From a bacterium (GTDB lineage Bacteria; Ratteibacteria; UBA8468; B48-G9; JAFGKM01), in assembly GCA_021160565.1 (NCBI GenBank), contig JAGHCG010000235.1:1-6436 (forward strand): DNA of 6,436 nucleotides, read 5' to 3'. Below are positions 6,301-6,436 of the stretch, piece after piece; the stretch's first letter is position 1; each line of letters begins with the position of its first letter. The translations under genes were made by a program, and so were the position numbers. The notes below the pieces were generated by a model. The model ran no database searches. It saw only the letters and a program-made list of their open reading frames with translations, and was not told where the DNA came from.

Positions 6301-6436
6301 TTACCAGTGAATCTCCATAGAAATTATTTCGTATGGTTTAACTGTCAAAAATAAGGGATTTTTGATTTTTATTTCTTTACCTCTATCTTCTGAGATATTA
6401 ACTCTGTACACCTTTTTAGGGGGTTTTTTGAATTTA
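6301..6436 (-). CDS. C-terminal end of an unidentified protein, possibly a carbohydrate-active enzyme
   Basis: The last 44 codons and a TAA stop of a gene that begins beyond the right edge. The frame is open to the edge and the alternation of short hydrophobic and polar stretches (VNISEDRGKEIKIKNP, then LFLTVKPYEIISMEIHW) looks like the last strands of a beta-sandwich domain. Endings of the type 'LxVKPYEIxxxxI' are common in the C-terminal beta domains of glycoside hydrolases, which would suit the sugar-type oxidoreductase nearby. With so little visible this is only a suggestion. It lies 135 bp upstream of the acyl-CoA synthetase, in the same direction, but that gene has its own promoter. Confidence 0.6.
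   Translation of the reverse strand, partial: KFKKPPKKVYRVNISEDRGKEIKIKNPLFLTVKPYEIISMEIHW

Overview
The window is an AT-rich bacterial segment of about 6.4 kb. Its coding strands are purine-rich and every intact gene has a GGAGG-type ribosome binding site. The GyrB sequence, the bacterial-type promoters and the ADP-forming acyl-CoA synthetase suggest a fermentative, probably anaerobic bacterium. An uncultured lineage with Omnitrophota/PVC-like affinities would fit, but the sequence does not prove this.

Layout, left to right. (1) 1-1717, minus: gyrB (DNA gyrase subunit B), with its 3' end beyond the left edge and a near-consensus promoter at 1740-1768. (2) About 1774-2190, minus: a decayed IS256/Mutator-type insertion sequence. 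Its transposase survives as four short pieces in shifted reading frames, its gyrB-side end lies next to the gyrB promoter, and a 42-bp palindromic element sits in frame inside the transposase remnant. Nothing was recognised in 2191-2320. (3) 2373-2981, plus: a 202-aa metallo-beta-lactamase-fold hydrolase of the UPF0173/UlaG-like group. (4) 3007-6165, minus: a two-gene operon transcribed leftwards, with a 696-aa fused alpha-beta ADP-forming acyl-CoA synthetase followed 15 bp later by a Gfo/Idh/MocA-type NAD(P)-dependent oxidoreductase. It has its own promoter at 6205-6232. (5) 6301-6436, minus: the last 44 codons of a further gene, possibly a carbohydrate-active enzyme.

The acyl-CoA synthetase would make ATP from an acyl-CoA at the end of fermentation, and the Gfo/Idh protein probably oxidises or reduces a sugar or polyol derivative. 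Together they suggest catabolism of a carbohydrate-like substrate, although no substrate can be read from the sequence. gyrB and the hydrolase gene are functionally unrelated to this operon. The most unusual part is the gyrB-hydrolase intergenic region, where a palindromic element is nested in-frame in a dead transposon whose outward-facing end carries a TTGACA beside the gyrB promoter.
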